From positions 1-64,000 of the forward strand of contig JALSMA010000013.1 in assembly GCA_026988015.1 (NCBI GenBank): a stretch of 64,000 nucleotides of DNA, in the 5' to 3' direction. A program made the position numbers and the translations under genes. This stretch comes from Desulfobulbaceae bacterium (GTDB lineage Bacteria; Desulfobacterota; Desulfobulbia; Desulfobulbales; Desulfocapsaceae). The first letter of the stretch is position 1, and every line of letters begins with the position of its first letter. The notes beneath the pieces are model-generated. The model saw nothing but the letters and a program-made list of their open reading frames with translations, was not told the DNA's origin and made no database searches. Positions 54,516 through 63,822 of the stretch are shown here, one piece after another.

Positions 54516-55934
54516 ATGATACCTGCGCAATCCTTAACACCCAAAGATATAGTAGTTGAGCTTGATAAATACATTGTAGGGCAGGCCGAGGCCAAACGCT
54601 CTGTGGCCATTGCCCTAAGAAACCGCTGGCGCAGAAGGCAAGTTCCGGATCCGCTTCGAGATGAGATCGCGCCTAAAAATATCATAATGATTGGTCCTAC
54701 GGGTGTTGGCAAGACAGAGATAGCCAGACGGCTTGCCAGTCTTGCCCAGTCACCTTTTATTAAAGTTGAGGCATCAAAGTTTACTGAAGTCGGTTATGTG
54801 GGGCGTGATGTGGAATCCATGATTCGTGATCTTGTCGAGATTGCAATCAATATGGTGAAGGATGAGGAAAAAAAGCGTTTGGAGGGGCTTGCTGAAGTTA
54901 ATGCCGAGGAACGAATCCTTGATATCCTGCTTCCTCCCGTGAGTGGCAATTCCAATGAAGGTGGAAGTGCTATGGATGGTTTTACTGCTTTTGGTACCAG
55001 TTCAGATGACAGTGGGCTGCCAGTGCTGAAAGAGAGTGGTGGGGAAATGGACAGTACCCGTGAAAAATTCCGGGACATGCTTCGCAATGGAAAACTTGAT
55101 GGTCGCGAAGTGGAACTGGATCTTGCTGAAATGCGTTCCATGCCAATGGTTGAGATTATGACCACCTCTGGGGTAGATGACATGCAGTCCAGCCTTCAGG
55201 ATGCCTTCAGTAAAATTTTCCCTAAGAAAAAAAAGAAACGAAAAGTGAAAATTCCTGACGCCTTGAAAGCTCTTACTGCTGAGGAGATGGAACGTCTCAT
55301 TGATATGGACAGTGTTACAAATGAGGCCCTGAGGCGGACGGAAGAGTCTGGCATCGTGTTTCTTGATGAAATTGATAAAGTGGCATCCCGTAGCTCAGGG
55401 GGGCAAGGCCCCGAGGTCTCCCGTGAAGGTGTGCAGCGTGATCTTCTCCCGATTGTGGAAGGATCCACTGTTACAACCAAATATGGTATGGTGAAGACAG
55501 ATCATATTCTTTTTATTGCAAGTGGCGCCTTTCACCTCTGTAAACCCTCCGATCTGATACCGGAACTCCAGGGGCGTTTTCCCATCCGTGTCGAACTGAC
55601 GCCTCTAGGTAAAGATGAGTTTGTGAGAATTCTCACCGAACCCGAAAGTGCATTGGTGAAACAATATACAGCTATGATGGCTACAGAGAATGTGGAGCTT
55701 TCCTTTGAAGCAGATGCCATTGATGAGTTGGCAGCCATTGCAGTGGAAGTCAATGAAAATACCGAAGAGATTGGTGCCAGGCGACTACATACTGTTATGG
55801 AACGGGTCCTTGATGAGCTATCCTTTGATGCCAGTGAACGCGGAGAAGAAAAATTTATGGTCACTGCAGAGTATGTAAAGAAACAACTGAAGGATGTTGT
55901 CGAAAACCGTGACCTCAGCAGATTTATTCTGTAG
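54516..55934 (+). CDS. hslU: HslU, AAA+ unfoldase of the HslUV protease
   Basis: Unfolds and feeds substrates to HslV. The AAA+ core has Walker [16 protein letters not shown] (about 64-72), the pore motif [12 protein letters not shown], Walker [12 protein letters not shown] and sensor region [12 protein letters not shown]; the I domain (about 110-250) lies between. The C terminus ends DLSRFIL, the tail that inserts into HslV pockets. Length 472. The start ATG 54516 follows the hslV stop by three bases. Confidence 0.97.
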   Translation: MIPAQSLTPKDIVVELDKYIVGQAEAKRSVAIALRNRWRRRQVPDPLRDEIAPKNIIMIGPTGVGKTEIARRLASLAQSPFIKVEASKFTEVGYVGRDVESMIRDLVEIAINMVKDEEKKRLEGLAEVNAEERILDILLPPVSGNSNEGGSAMDGFTAFGTSSDDSGLPVLKESGGEMDSTREKFRDMLRNGKLDGREVELDLAEMRSMPMVEIMTTSGVDDMQSSLQDAFSKIFPKKKKKRKVKIPDALKALTAEEMERLIDMDSVTNEALRRTEESGIVFLDEIDKVASRSSGGQGPEVSREGVQRDLLPIVEGSTVTTKYGMVKTDHILFIASGAFHLCKPSDLIPELQGRFPIRVELTPLGKDEFVRILTEPESALVKQYTAMMATENVELSFEADAIDELAAIAVEVNENTEEIGARRLHTVMERVLDELSFDASERGEEKFMVTAEYVKKQLKDVVENRDLSRFIL

Positions 55935-56211
55935 GTGGAAAGTTGTTGGGCAAGGTGTTTACAGCTTTATTTGCATACGTCGGGAGGCGCAGATCGTTTT
56001 CATGGCTCGAGTGAGCTTAGTGTCTGTAGGAAAGTCAGAATAGGATTCTGAATCAGTGTTCGTTTTTTGCTAACGGAGTGAGATGTTATTATATGATTCG
56101 TAGTCGGGTATGCCGGGGGAAATCACTCGTATCCCTTTCGGGGTGCTCGCACAATCACCATTGAACGCCCAAGGATTCAGGAAGATAATAAGAAATTTTC
56201 AGGAAAGGAAT

Positions 56212-56733
56212 ATGCGTTATACAGATCCAGATTTAAAATATTGTCTCAAATGTGACGAAGAGTATCGTGCAGAAATCATCAATTGTGTGGCTTGTAATGT
56301 CGAACTGATCAGTGGCAGTGAAAAATTGCGCCTTGAGGATGAGGCAAAGACAAAACTTAGATCACGGTCTATGGAAATATCACCTGATGATGAAATGGCC
56401 AATATCAGGAAAGGTCCGTTGGGGGAAATGAAGCAACTGCAGGCGCTGTTGGCCACGCAGAGTATTCCGTCTCTAGTTGCCGGGGAGAAGAGTAATTGTG
56501 GGAAAGGTTGTTGCGGCAGTGATGTTTATCTGAAGATTAAGGTTGCCGATGGTGCTGAGGCAACAGAAGTCCTGGCCCAGGAGTTCAAACGGACAACAGC
56601 CCTTGATTTCCATGATTTAAGTAATGCACATGCTGTTTTTGATACCGGTGCCATGTCTTCCACCTGTCCTGCATGTGGTTTTACGTTTCCCACTACCGAG
56701 TCCACCTGTCCTGATTGTGGCTTATGTTTCTAA
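56212..56733 (+). CDS. Zinc-ribbon protein of unknown function
   Basis: A 173-residue protein with two cysteine-rich ends. The N terminus YCLKCDEEYRAEIINCVAC has four Cys in CxxC pairs; the C terminus CPACGFTFPTTESTCPDCG is a typical zinc ribbon. Between them is an alpha/beta region (KQLQALLATQSIPSLVAGE, SDVYLKIKVADGAEATEVL) that looks like a DUF2007-type fold, interrupted by NCGKGCCG. AAAGGAA precedes the ATG at 56212; an in-frame start at 56110 is less likely. The last 12 bases overlap the end of the convergent diguanylate cyclase gene. The function is unknown; zinc binding is inferred. Confidence 0.75.
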   Translation: MRYTDPDLKYCLKCDEEYRAEIINCVACNVELISGSEKLRLEDEAKTKLRSRSMEISPDDEMANIRKGPLGEMKQLQALLATQSIPSLVAGEKSNCGKGCCGSDVYLKIKVADGAEATEVLAQEFKRTTALDFHDLSNAHAVFDTGAMSSTCPACGFTFPTTESTCPDCGLCF

Positions 56734-58212
56734 TGGGTCTCCTGGGGATTCGGAAAGGCTGATAGCCTCGTTGTTTCTGAAGATTGCGACTTGGTTTCGT
56801 CCTCTGCGTTTTGCGTGATACAGTGCAGTGTCTGCGGTGTTTATGAGATTATTTTTATCATGAGTCACCAAGGAAGAAAGACTTGAAGCACCAAGGCTGA
56901 TGGTGGATTTTATGACCTTGTCTTTATAATAGCAGGTATGTTCTTCTATGAGGAGACGTAAACGTTCAGCAACCAGGCTTGCCTTTTTCAGGTTTGCCAT
57001 GGGCAGAATGATGAGGAATTCCTCTCCTCCATAGCGGCAGATAATTTCCTCATTGCGCAGGTGAAGTGCAATGGTTGAAACAATACTTTTTAGTACAGTA
57101 TCACCAGCTTCGTGACCATAGTCATCGTTGACTCTTTTGAACCTATCAATGTCCAGCATGATAGCACTGAGATCACTTTGGTGACGGACGGCTGAGGAAA
57201 ACTCCTCTTCAAGGCGTATGAGCCCGAATCGTCTGTTCAGGACATGGGTCAGTGAGTCATAGGAGGCCATTTCTTGGATTTTGTTATGAAGCAGGGCATT
57301 CTGAAGATAGGGGGCCATGTAACTCGAATAGGTTTCCAGCTTTTCCTTTTGGGCGGTCTCGGAATAGTCGGTGGTTTCACAGGAGGCAATGACCAGACCC
57401 ACGGTGCTTTTTTCTGCTATCAGGGGGATAATACGGACACACTTTGGTCTCAAGGTGCCAAGGGGAGTGGTGATGGCGATCCAGTTAAAACCATCTTTTT
57501 CGGTATCAATGGTATGAATTTTTCCGGACTCAATGGTGTCACTGATGATGCCCTGCCAGGATTCAAGCTTTTGTGGTAATTTCTCATCGGTGTCCACATC
57601 ATGGCTAGAGAGCAGTCTCATTTCATCTTCAATCTTCCCATAAAGGACACCGGCGGTGATGCAGGTAGTACTGATAAAGTAGTTGAGGATGATATTACTT
57701 GTTGTGTCAAGGTCCACGTTGGCAGAGAGATTTGCACTGATGTCCCGAAAGCTGGCTTCATGGATCAGACGCTGCTCAACAGTCTTGCTCATGGTGTTAA
57801 ATGCCTGGGTAACTTCTCCTATCATGTCGTTTGTTCTCACCTCAATATCGTATCTTCCCACATGGGGCTTACCACTGAACATGGCAGCTTTTATCTGCCT
57901 GTTGACCTGGGTCATTCCTTTTGCGAGAAATCGAAGTTGTTTGGAGATCACAATTGAGAACAGGATGTAGTTGGCGATACCAACAGTTATTCCAGCAGCA
58001 ACGCACATCAGGGTAAAACCCATGGTTATACTGAGGGCATCTTCAAAATAGACCTTTATAAGAGCTGGAAATACGGCACCGACAATGAGTCCAAAGGTGA
58101 CCATGCTGAGAAACAGAATGCGGAAGACATTCTGTTCCTTTGAGTTGAACTTGATTGTCTCTTTCGGCTCTTTATCAGATTCCTGGAGTTTTTTGTATGG
58201 TTTTTCTGTCAT
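56722..58212 (-). CDS. Membrane-bound diguanylate cyclase with HAMP and GAF domains
   Basis: Makes cyclic di-GMP from GTP in response to a signal. Two membrane segments (about 28-60 and 65-95) are followed by a HAMP-like helix pair, a GAF domain (about 160-310), and the GGDEF domain with the active site RYGGEEFLII (about 394) and preceding DIDRFKRVNDDYGHEAGD. The autoinhibitory I-site (RxxD five residues before GGEEF) is replaced by RNEE, so feedback inhibition through it is doubtful. Length 496. The gene is four bases after dnaE on the - strand and may be expressed with it. Confidence 0.92.
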   Translation of the reverse strand: MTEKPYKKLQESDKEPKETIKFNSKEQNVFRILFLSMVTFGLIVGAVFPALIKVYFEDALSITMGFTLMCVAAGITVGIANYILFSIVISKQLRFLAKGMTQVNRQIKAAMFSGKPHVGRYDIEVRTNDMIGEVTQAFNTMSKTVEQRLIHEASFRDISANLSANVDLDTTSNIILNYFISTTCITAGVLYGKIEDEMRLLSSHDVDTDEKLPQKLESWQGIISDTIESGKIHTIDTEKDGFNWIAITTPLGTLRPKCVRIIPLIAEKSTVGLVIASCETTDYSETAQKEKLETYSSYMAPYLQNALLHNKIQEMASYDSLTHVLNRRFGLIRLEEEFSSAVRHQSDLSAIMLDIDRFKRVNDDYGHEAGDTVLKSIVSTIALHLRNEEIICRYGGEEFLIILPMANLKKASLVAERLRLLIEEHTCYYKDKVIKSTISLGASSLSSLVTHDKNNLINTADTALYHAKRRGRNQVAIFRNNEAISLSESPGDPLET

Positions 58213-58216
58213 TGTG

Positions 58217-61200
58217 TTAAGACGATCTGGGCTGTCCCCAGCGCTTTCGCTTGTTGCTTACAAGAGCTTTTTTCTTGTAAGAGAGTGCTTTGTAGCCAAG
58301 TATCTCTTCAGCTTCTCTGCTGAACTCGCGGCAGGGGCGGACTGTCAAATCTTTTAAAATCTCAATATCCACTTCACCCTGTCCAGGAAAATGCATGGTG
58401 AGAAGCAGAGGACAGCTGCCGTGGTAACGGTATAAAATCTGCTTAAGCGACTCCAGACGTTTTCTGCTTATTTTTTCACTGTTTAGTTTTATTCGGATTG
58501 ATTCAGTGTGGGTCTCTCTGGCCATGGGCAGCAATTCAATAGATTCAGCAATGATCTTCGGTCCCCGCTCGTCGTTCTGCACAGTTCCTTGAACAATAAT
58601 GGTCTCAGTGGACGAGAGTAAGGAGTAACAGTCTGCAAAGGTGTTTGGAAACACAATTACTTCAACAGCATTCAAGAGATCCTCCACTGTGATGAAAGCC
58701 ATGGGGTCACCTTTTTTACTTTTGAGCTGTTTACAGCTGCGGATGAGGCCGCCAATGCGCACTGGCTGCTCTTCTCCATATTCTGCAAGTCCTGCAATGT
58801 CAGTGTCTGCAATAGTTTTTATTTCGTGAAGATCTTCGTCCAGCGGGTGTCCGGTAATATAAAATCCCACAGTTTCTTTTTCTTTCGTGAGACGTTCCCT
58901 TTCATCCCACTCCGGAATGTCTGGCATGATGATACCGCTTTTGTCAGTGGTATCGGTGGTTGGGGAGATGGCAAAGAGAGACATCTGGCCACTCTGTTTA
59001 TCACGTTGCACTGCCTTTGCCTTGTCCATGGCCTGATCGACTATTGCCATGAGTTGGGAGCGTCTACAGCCAACTGAATCAAAGGAGCCTGATTTTATCA
59101 GGCTTTCTATGACCCGTGAGTTCACCTTGCGTGAATCAACCCGATTACAGAAATCTTCCAGGGAGGTGTATTTACCGTTTTCAGTCCGCTCTTCAATAAT
59201 TGACTGCAGGGCTGACTTACCAACATTTTTTACTGCAGCAAGACCAAAACGAATTCGGTCGTTATGTACGGAAAAATCAATCAGAGACTCGTTTATGTCA
59301 GGGGGCAGCACTTCGATGGAATTTTCCCGGCACTCGTTGATATAGAGGACCACCTTGTCGGTGTTGTTCATATCACATGAGAGCAGCGCAGCCATAAATT
59401 GAGCGGGGTAGTGGGCCTTGAGATAAGCAGTCTGATAGGATATTAGAGCATAAGCTGCAGAGTGGGATTTGTTGAAGCCATAGCCTGCAAACTTTGCCAT
59501 CAGGTCAAAGACATATTCGGCCTTTTTTTCATCAATATTGTTTTTTCTGGCACCAGCCATGAATTTCACTTTTTCTTCATCCATGACTTCTACAATCTTT
59601 TTACCCATGGCACGACGCAGGATATCAGCATCTCCAAGACTATAACTGGCAAGGATGTTAGCGATTTTCATCACCTGTTCCTGATAGACTATGACGCCAT
59701 ATGTTTCTTCAAGAACAGGTTTGAGTTGAGGCAAGGGATAGTTGGCTGTTGCACGACCATGTTTGGTTGCAACGAAGTCGTCAACCATTCCAGAGTCTAG
59801 TGGTCCGGGGCGATAAAGGGCAACCAGTGCAATGAGATCACTGAACTGTTCGGGGGCCATTTTAACAAGGAGTTCACGCATTCCGGAACTTTCAAGTTGA
59901 AAAACACCAAGGGCATCACCTGAGCAGAGGAGTTCAAATGTCTTGATGTCATCCATGGGAAGGCCGTTGATATCGATATCTATGCCTATATCAGCCTTGA
60001 TATGCTTCAGGGCGTAGTCTATGACGGTGAGTGTTTTAAGACCCAGGAAGTCAAATTTAATAAGACCAGTCATCTCAGTATGTTTCATGTCATACTGGGT
60101 CAGGGTCTCTCCCTCTTTGCCCTTGCAGGTAGGCAGGTATTCGACCATGGGTTTGGGAGAAACAACCACACCTGCTGCATGGGTGGAGGTGTGGCGAGCC
60201 AGGCCTTCCAGGGTCTGGGCAACTTTGATCAGTTCAGCGATTCTGGGGTCTCTGTTGGCAGCGTCGGCGATTCTGGGCTCTTTGTCAATGGCCTTGTCAA
60301 TGGTCATCTTAAGGGCGTCAGGAACCAGTTTTGCGATTTTGTCAACTTCACTGAAGGGGATATCCAGAGCTCTGCCTACGTCGCGGATGACCCCCTTGGC
60401 TTTCATGGAACCATAGGTGATAATCTGTGCTACATGAGGTGCGCCGCCGTATTTCTGACGGACATAGTCGATGACCTCTCCCCGCCTGTCCTGACAGAAG
60501 TCTACGTCAAAGTCCGGCATACTAACCCGTTCCGGATTCAGAAAACGTTCAAAGATAAGGCCATAAGGGATCGGATCTATGTTGGTGATGCGCATGGCGT
60601 ATGCTGCAAGGCTTCCAGCTCCTGAGCCACGCCCCGGCCCGACGGGAATACCGTGATCTATCGCCCAGTTAATGAAATCTGCCACAATGAGAAAATAGCC
60701 TGGAAAGCCCATGGAGTTGATGATGTCCAGCTCAAATTCCAACCGTTTTTTGTATTGATCCTCAATTTCACGGCTGAAGGTACCAGCCTCGCGCATGGCG
60801 GTAAAACGCTCTTTCAGACCTTCCCAGCAGGCATCAATAAACACGCTTTCCAGGGTTTCCCCTTCAGGTACGGGGAATTCGGGGAAGTGGTACCCTTCAA
60901 GGTCAATTTCAAGGTTGCAGCGTTCTGCAATTTCCATAGTGTTGCTGATGGCTTCCGGGTAGGCCCTGAAGCTTTTCTGCATTTCTTCGGGTGTTTTAAA
61001 AAAGAATGTGTCGGAGGAAAAGCTAAAGTGTTTGGGGTCGTTGATAGTTTTACCTGTCTGGATACAGAGGAGAACCTCGTGGGCATGAGCATCTTCCTGG
61101 TTCAGATAGTGGCAGTCATTGGTGGCAACGAGTTTGATCCCAAGTTCTTTTGCGATTTTTACCAGGCCAATGTTGGCAGTTCTCTGCTCAGGAATGGAAT

Positions 61201-61732
61201 TCTCCTGAATTTCAAGATAGAACCGGTCATCGAAAATTTTCTGATACTGTTGAGCTTTTTCCCGCGCTGCAGCAAGCCCTTTATGAACAACAAGCCAGGG
61301 TACCTCTCCGTGAAGACAGGCACTGAGGCAGATCAAGCCTTCATTGTGACTCTCGAGGACTTCCATGTCTATTCGCGGTCTTGAATAAAAGCCCTCGAAC
61401 TGGGCAATTCCAGCAAGTTTCATCAGGTTCTGGTACCCACGATAGTTCATGGCAAGCAGAACAATATGATAGGCCTTGGTAGGTGCGCTTGCGTCACGTT
61501 CAGTGCGTTTTCCGGGGGCAATATAAAACTCACACCCTACTATGGGTTTGATACCCTTAGCCTTTGCTTTGAGATAAAATTCCAGGGCTCCGTACATGGC
61601 GCCATGATCTGTCATGGCTACGGAGTCCATGCCGTATTCCTTGCATTTGGCAAGGAGATCAGGGATGCGTATGGCCCCGTCCAAGAGACTGTACTGGGTA
61701 TGGACGTGGAGGTGGGTGAAACCGGCTGTCAT
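58217..61732 (-). CDS. dnaE: DNA polymerase III alpha subunit
   Basis: Replicative polymerase of type DnaE1. The N-terminal PHP domain (about 1-280) begins FTHLHVHTQYSLLDGAIR and includes AMTDHGAMYGALEFY with the metal-binding His residues. The palm has the catalytic aspartates in PDFDVDFCQDRRGEV (about 403-417), preceded by GPGRGSGAGSLAAYAM; the fingers, helix-hairpin-helix and beta-clamp regions follow; an OB domain starts with VRIGGLIRSCK (about 990). The 1171 residues match the usual size, and there is no intein. It is preceded by the pentapeptide lipoprotein gene, three bases away. Confidence 0.97.
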   Translation of the reverse strand: MTAGFTHLHVHTQYSLLDGAIRIPDLLAKCKEYGMDSVAMTDHGAMYGALEFYLKAKAKGIKPIVGCEFYIAPGKRTERDASAPTKAYHIVLLAMNYRGYQNLMKLAGIAQFEGFYSRPRIDMEVLESHNEGLICLSACLHGEVPWLVVHKGLAAAREKAQQYQKIFDDRFYLEIQENSIPEQRTANIGLVKIAKELGIKLVATNDCHYLNQEDAHAHEVLLCIQTGKTINDPKHFSFSSDTFFFKTPEEMQKSFRAYPEAISNTMEIAERCNLEIDLEGYHFPEFPVPEGETLESVFIDACWEGLKERFTAMREAGTFSREIEDQYKKRLEFELDIINSMGFPGYFLIVADFINWAIDHGIPVGPGRGSGAGSLAAYAMRITNIDPIPYGLIFERFLNPERVSMPDFDVDFCQDRRGEVIDYVRQKYGGAPHVAQIITYGSMKAKGVIRDVGRALDIPFSEVDKIAKLVPDALKMTIDKAIDKEPRIADAANRDPRIAELIKVAQTLEGLARHTSTHAAGVVVSPKPMVEYLPTCKGKEGETLTQYDMKHTEMTGLIKFDFLGLKTLTVIDYALKHIKADIGIDIDINGLPMDDIKTFELLCSGDALGVFQLESSGMRELLVKMAPEQFSDLIALVALYRPGPLDSGMVDDFVATKHGRATANYPLPQLKPVLEETYGVIVYQEQVMKIANILASYSLGDADILRRAMGKKIVEVMDEEKVKFMAGARKNNIDEKKAEYVFDLMAKFAGYGFNKSHSAAYALISYQTAYLKAHYPAQFMAALLSCDMNNTDKVVLYINECRENSIEVLPPDINESLIDFSVHNDRIRFGLAAVKNVGKSALQSIIEERTENGKYTSLEDFCNRVDSRKVNSRVIESLIKSGSFDSVGCRRSQLMAIVDQAMDKAKAVQRDKQSGQMSLFAISPTTDTTDKSGIIMPDIPEWDERERLTKEKETVGFYITGHPLDEDLHEIKTIADTDIAGLAEYGEEQPVRIGGLIRSCKQLKSKKGDPMAFITVEDLLNAVEVIVFPNTFADCYSLLSSTETIIVQGTVQNDERGPKIIAESIELLPMARETHTESIRIKLNSEKISRKRLESLKQILYRYHGSCPLLLTMHFPGQGEVDIEILKDLTVRPCREFSREAEEILGYKALSYKKKALVSNKRKRWGQPRSS

Positions 61733-61735
61733 TTT

Positions 61736-62650
61736 CTATAATCCTTTAGCGCCTTCTTTCAGGGTGTTGTCGAGTATACTTCCTTTCATTGTGGCCCCGG
61801 TGAAGTCTGCCTGAATCAGGTTGGAGCCGGTTAAATCACAACCAGTGAGGTCGGAGTTTTTAAGATTGGCCCCGGGCAGGTTCGTACTGAGAAGGGTGGC
61901 TCCTGAGAGATCAGCACCTTCAAGATTTGCTCTTCTCAAGTTGGCGCGGCTGAGATCAGCACCCCGAAGATTCGCCCCCTTGAGGTTTGCTCCTACCAGA
62001 AAAGCCTGACGCAGATCAGCCTGTTCGAGATTACAGCCAGGGCAGTTTTGCGCCATATTCTTTACAGTGTTTTTGACCTCTTCCCGGGTGGCTGTTGTGA
62101 TCTGTGGTGCTATTTCCGGGGTCGCAGGTGATGCGGTTTCTTGTGGTATAGTTTTTTGACTCTGTTCTTCACGGACAAATGTTTCCCGAACATAGACAGG
62201 TTTTTTGTCTTTTTTGGTCTTAATTTTCATGCGTTGTGAGTTACCGGGGAAAACAGTTGCTGTGTAAGCCAGAGCGCCGTTTGTTGTGAAGAAAAGGTAC
62301 TGGTCTTTTTCCGGATCCTTATAGATGGAATAGCAGTTAGCATCACCGTAATACCAGACGCTGAATTTCAGACATAATTTACTGTCACTGGTTATATCCC
62401 AGCTGCCATAATCAAAGTTTTCGTTGAAAACAGAGCTGGCAGAAATGGATCCGTCTTCACTGAAGTAGACATGAGCATCGAAGTCGGAGGAGATTAATCG
62501 CAGCGTATTCAGGTTACTTATCTCGAAGATTTCCTGAGGGCCAAGTTGGGTCGATCCCTGTTGCTCAGCCTTATTTACAGTTGAAGCCGCACAGCCTGTA
62601 AAGACAAACAGGAAAAGGACGTATAACAGTTTTAACAGGTGGGTATTCAA
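61736..62650 (-). CDS. Lipoprotein with pentapeptide repeats
   Basis: Secreted lipoprotein. The signal peptide LLKLLYVLFLFVFTGC ends in a lipobox (FTGC). The mature part has an N-terminal domain of about 150 residues with no repeats, and a C-terminal pentapeptide-repeat stretch (about 210-300, LKGANLRGADLSRANLRRAN) that should form a right-handed square beta-helix. GNCPGCNLEQADLRQ-like sequence opens the repeats. A TTG at 62650 with GGAG seven bases upstream is chosen; the ATG at 62698 lies in the neighbouring repeat A6 and has no ribosome site. The function is unknown; the position before dnaE may be by chance. Confidence 0.8.
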   Translation of the reverse strand: MNTHLLKLLYVLFLFVFTGCAASTVNKAEQQGSTQLGPQEIFEISNLNTLRLISSDFDAHVYFSEDGSISASSVFNENFDYGSWDITSDSKLCLKFSVWYYGDANCYSIYKDPEKDQYLFFTTNGALAYTATVFPGNSQRMKIKTKKDKKPVYVRETFVREEQSQKTIPQETASPATPEIAPQITTATREEVKNTVKNMAQNCPGCNLEQADLRQAFLVGANLKGANLRGADLSRANLRRANLEGADLSGATLLSTNLPGANLKNSDLTGCDLTGSNLIQADFTGATMKGSILDNTLKEGAKGL

Positions 62651-62682
62651 GGTCTTTCTCCGCAAATTGAGATGATCAAAAG

Positions 62683-62776
62683 GAATTTTTTTTAACATAT
62701 CAGATTGAAAAATTTATACTATCATTTTAATATGTTATTAAGAAAAAATAATCGCGATGCCGTCACTGATTCAGGT
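62683..62776 (+). repeat. Repeat family A, copy 6
   Basis: TTTTTTTTAACATATCAGATTG, the opposing AATATGTTATTAAGAAAAAA, AATAATCGCGATGCCGTCAC and TGATTCAGG. It lies just upstream of the pentapeptide lipoprotein gene but in the opposite orientation. Confidence 0.75.
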
Positions 62777-63005
62777 AGATATATACCATACTCATTTAGA
62801 CAATGCACATTGAAAGCTTGGCAGTGACAGTGGCTAAGATCGAGAAAAAGCCATTAGTTTAACAGCAATACTGAGTATTTTGCCAGTGCAGGCTTATGAA
62901 AGAATATTGCGAGTAATTAGTGTACCTGATAAAAGTATTTAACCTCAAACTGAAACAGGGTACCACGAGGTGGATGTGTGCGTCAAATTCTTTATTGAGG
63001 TTCAC
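62777..63005. other. Intergenic region between repeat A6 and motA
   Basis: No open frame, RNA gene or insertion-sequence fragment is visible. A terminator for motA would be expected here, but I see no strong hairpin with a T-run. Confidence 0.4.
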
Positions 63006-63809
63006 TCAGGATTCAATATTGAATCGTTCCTTCAACTTTTGGTAGGAGACCAGAGATTCCTGGCGCTCTGAAGGGGTGAGGAAGGATTCTAACTTTGTCT
63101 TGAGTATGGTCGGATTGATTTCAGAATCGATGGCAATGACCCCTTCCATTATGATTTTCTGCAGCAGTAATTCCTGATTTGTTCGTTCTCTGAGAAAAGC
63201 AGCAAAGGGAAGAAATAAAAAATTGGCACAGACGATACCGTAGAGTGTTGACGTAAGGGCAATGGGTACAGCCTTTAAGATGATAGAGGTGTCGCCGATA
63301 CCACCAAGCATGGATATGAGGCCAACAACACTCCCGGTGATGCCAAATGCTGGGAAAAAATCAGCTATGGTGCGTAGGACTCGTTCGGAATCTTCTCTTC
63401 GCATTTTAAAAAAATAAATTTCAGTGTTTAAGATATCTCGTATCTGTTCGGCCTTATAACCATCAACCAGACATCCCAGAGCCCTTCTTAAAAAGAGAAT
63501 AGATGTTTCGTTTTCCTCCTCCTGCAGTGAAAGAATTCCTTCAATTCTGGATTTGATGGAGAGATCTATCAGAATTTGAACAATCTCAGTCTCTTTTTTA
63601 ATCTTGTTTCTGTAATTTGCCCGTAAAACCTTCGTCACAATCGAAAGTTGCTCTGTTTTAAAACTAAGTAATGCCGCACCTGCAGTACCGCCAAAAACGA
63701 TGAGCAGGCCGGATACATTAAAATAAAGGCTGAGGTTTCCATTGATGAAAAAACCAAGGCAGAAGATAACTATACAGAGAAGAAGACCGACAAAATTTCT
63801 ATTTTTCAT
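63006..63809 (-). CDS. motA: Flagellar motor stator protein MotA
   Basis: Inner-membrane proton or sodium channel subunit of the flagellar motor. Four membrane segments (about 5-25, 30-50, 150-175, 185-210) and a cytoplasmic loop between segments 2 and 3 match MotA. FPAFGITGSVVGLISML contains the conserved Pro and Gly of segment 3, and TLYGIVCANFLFLPFA is segment 4. The length of 267 is shorter than E. coli MotA (295). The motB gene lies upstream rather than downstream, an inverted order with 13 bases between. The ion used cannot be decided here. Confidence 0.88.
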   Translation of the reverse strand: MKNRNFVGLLLCIVIFCLGFFINGNLSLYFNVSGLLIVFGGTAGAALLSFKTEQLSIVTKVLRANYRNKIKKETEIVQILIDLSIKSRIEGILSLQEEENETSILFLRRALGCLVDGYKAEQIRDILNTEIYFFKMRREDSERVLRTIADFFPAFGITGSVVGLISMLGGIGDTSIILKAVPIALTSTLYGIVCANFLFLPFAAFLRERTNQELLLQKIIMEGVIAIDSEINPTILKTKLESFLTPSERQESLVSYQKLKERFNIES

Positions 63810-63822
63810 AATTGTAAAACTC

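Noticed and set aside
56150-56185. GGATTCAGG near 56173 as a seventh copy of repeat family A.
   Set aside because: Only the last nine bases match; the inverted arms and the left block are missing.
60002-61384. Long + strand frames opposite dnaE.
   Set aside because: They are shadows of the dnaE coding strand; dnaE motifs are continuous throughout.
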